This document shows positions 6,031 to 6,176 of a stretch of 6,176 nt of DNA, in pieces (position 1 is the stretch's first letter; every line of letters begins with the position of its first letter). The stretch covers positions 1 through 6,176 of the forward strand of contig JAIROB010000004.1 in NCBI GenBank assembly GCA_031257695.1. The letters run 5' to 3'. The position numbers and the translations under genes are program-made. The notes beneath the pieces were generated by a model. The model saw only the letters and a list, made by a program, of their open reading frames with translations. It was not told where the DNA came from and made no database searches. Source of the DNA: Treponema sp. (GTDB lineage: Bacteria; Spirochaetota; Spirochaetia; Treponematales; Breznakiellaceae).

Positions 6031-6060
6031 TTCTAGCGACTCTGTGTTCTAGGCTCTGTG
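6031..6060. repeat. Two tandem TTCTAG-CTCTGTG copies
   Basis: The unit TTCTAG-(1 to 3 nt)-CTCTGTG occurs as 6031-6046 and directly again as 6047-6060. As a result CTCTGTGTT is a 9-bp direct repeat at 6040-6048 and 6054-6062. It lies between the EIIC-like promoter region and the right-edge gene and could mark an element end or a target duplication. Confidence 0.5.
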
Positions 6061-6074
6061 TTGAAAATCAGTGA

Positions 6075-6110
6075 AAATGTCCTATAGTGCGTTCAATAGA
6101 AATGTCCTAT
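6075..6110 (+). repeat. Spaced 11-bp direct repeats upstream of the right-edge gene
   Basis: AAATGTCCTAT occurs at 6075-6085 and 6100-6110, exactly 25 bp apart (about two and a half helical turns). Paired sites of this kind in front of a gene are typical of binding sites, for instance of a transposase at its own element end. Confidence 0.5.
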
Positions 6111-6137
6111 CTGATAAATTTAGTCAGGAGGACAGAA

Positions 6138-6176
6138 GTGGGGAAAAAAAACCAAGAGCAGCAAAAGCCTGCGTGG
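6138..6176 (+). CDS. Start of a gene running off the right edge (possibly a transposase)
   Basis: A GTG at 6138 follows AGGAGGA (6126-6132), a near-perfect ribosome binding site, by 5 nt. The 13 visible codons give a basic, Gln-rich start (MGKKNQEQQKPAW) and continue past the right edge. The paired repeats at 6075-6110, and the position in a repeat-rich spacer, suggest an insertion-sequence transposase or integrase. The visible residues are too few for a family call. Confidence 0.5.
   Translation, partial: MGKKNQEQQKPAW

Overview
The window most likely comes from a spirochaete of the Treponema group. The main support is the RNase III, which resembles treponemal Rnc in its motifs and spacing. 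The gene order rpmF-acpP-rnc, the GC-rich genes beside AT-rich regulatory spacers, and the palindromic intergenic repeats fit but prove nothing. The species cannot be named from the sequence alone.

Layout. (1) At 1-118, AT-rich DNA carries the start of a minus-strand gene that runs off the left edge, with its own promoter and ribosome binding site. (2) At 110-1523 is a plus-strand gene for a beta-barrel/transglutaminase-like protein. It has lost its 5' end and carries a +1 frameshift near 1364-1391, so it is called a pseudogene. (3) At 1524-1806 is a spacer holding a short ORF with a good start, a 16-bp-arm palindrome and a possible promoter. (4) At 1807-2643 is a TPR protein built from seven 34-residue units. 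(5) A strong hairpin at 2651-2678 lies between convergent genes. (6) At 2698-3315, minus strand, are the C-terminal two thirds of an ABC-transporter substrate-binding protein. Its N-terminal coding part is missing, but a near-consensus promoter remains just upstream. (7) At 3394-3529 a block of four hairpins is bounded by 17-18-nt inverted repeats, forming a MITE-like element. (8) At 3554-4838 is the housekeeping run rpmF-acpP-rnc behind one clear promoter; acpP and rnc overlap by 32 nt. (9) At 4867-5952, minus strand, is a membrane protein of the PTS EIIC-like type. (10) At 5953-6176, tandem and spaced direct repeats lead into a gene that starts at 6138 and runs off the right edge, probably a mobile-element gene.

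How the parts relate. The only clear functional unit is rpmF-acpP-rnc: ribosomal protein L32, acyl carrier protein and RNase III, a conserved bacterial cluster linking translation, lipid synthesis and RNA processing. The TPR and EIIC-like genes look intact and stand alone. The rest shows erosion: two degraded genes, partial genes of mobile appearance at both edges, and palindromic repeat elements in the spacers. I found no defence system, CRISPR array, tRNA or rRNA. The most unusual item is the TIR-bounded hairpin block, followed by the promoter left in front of a beheaded binding-protein gene.
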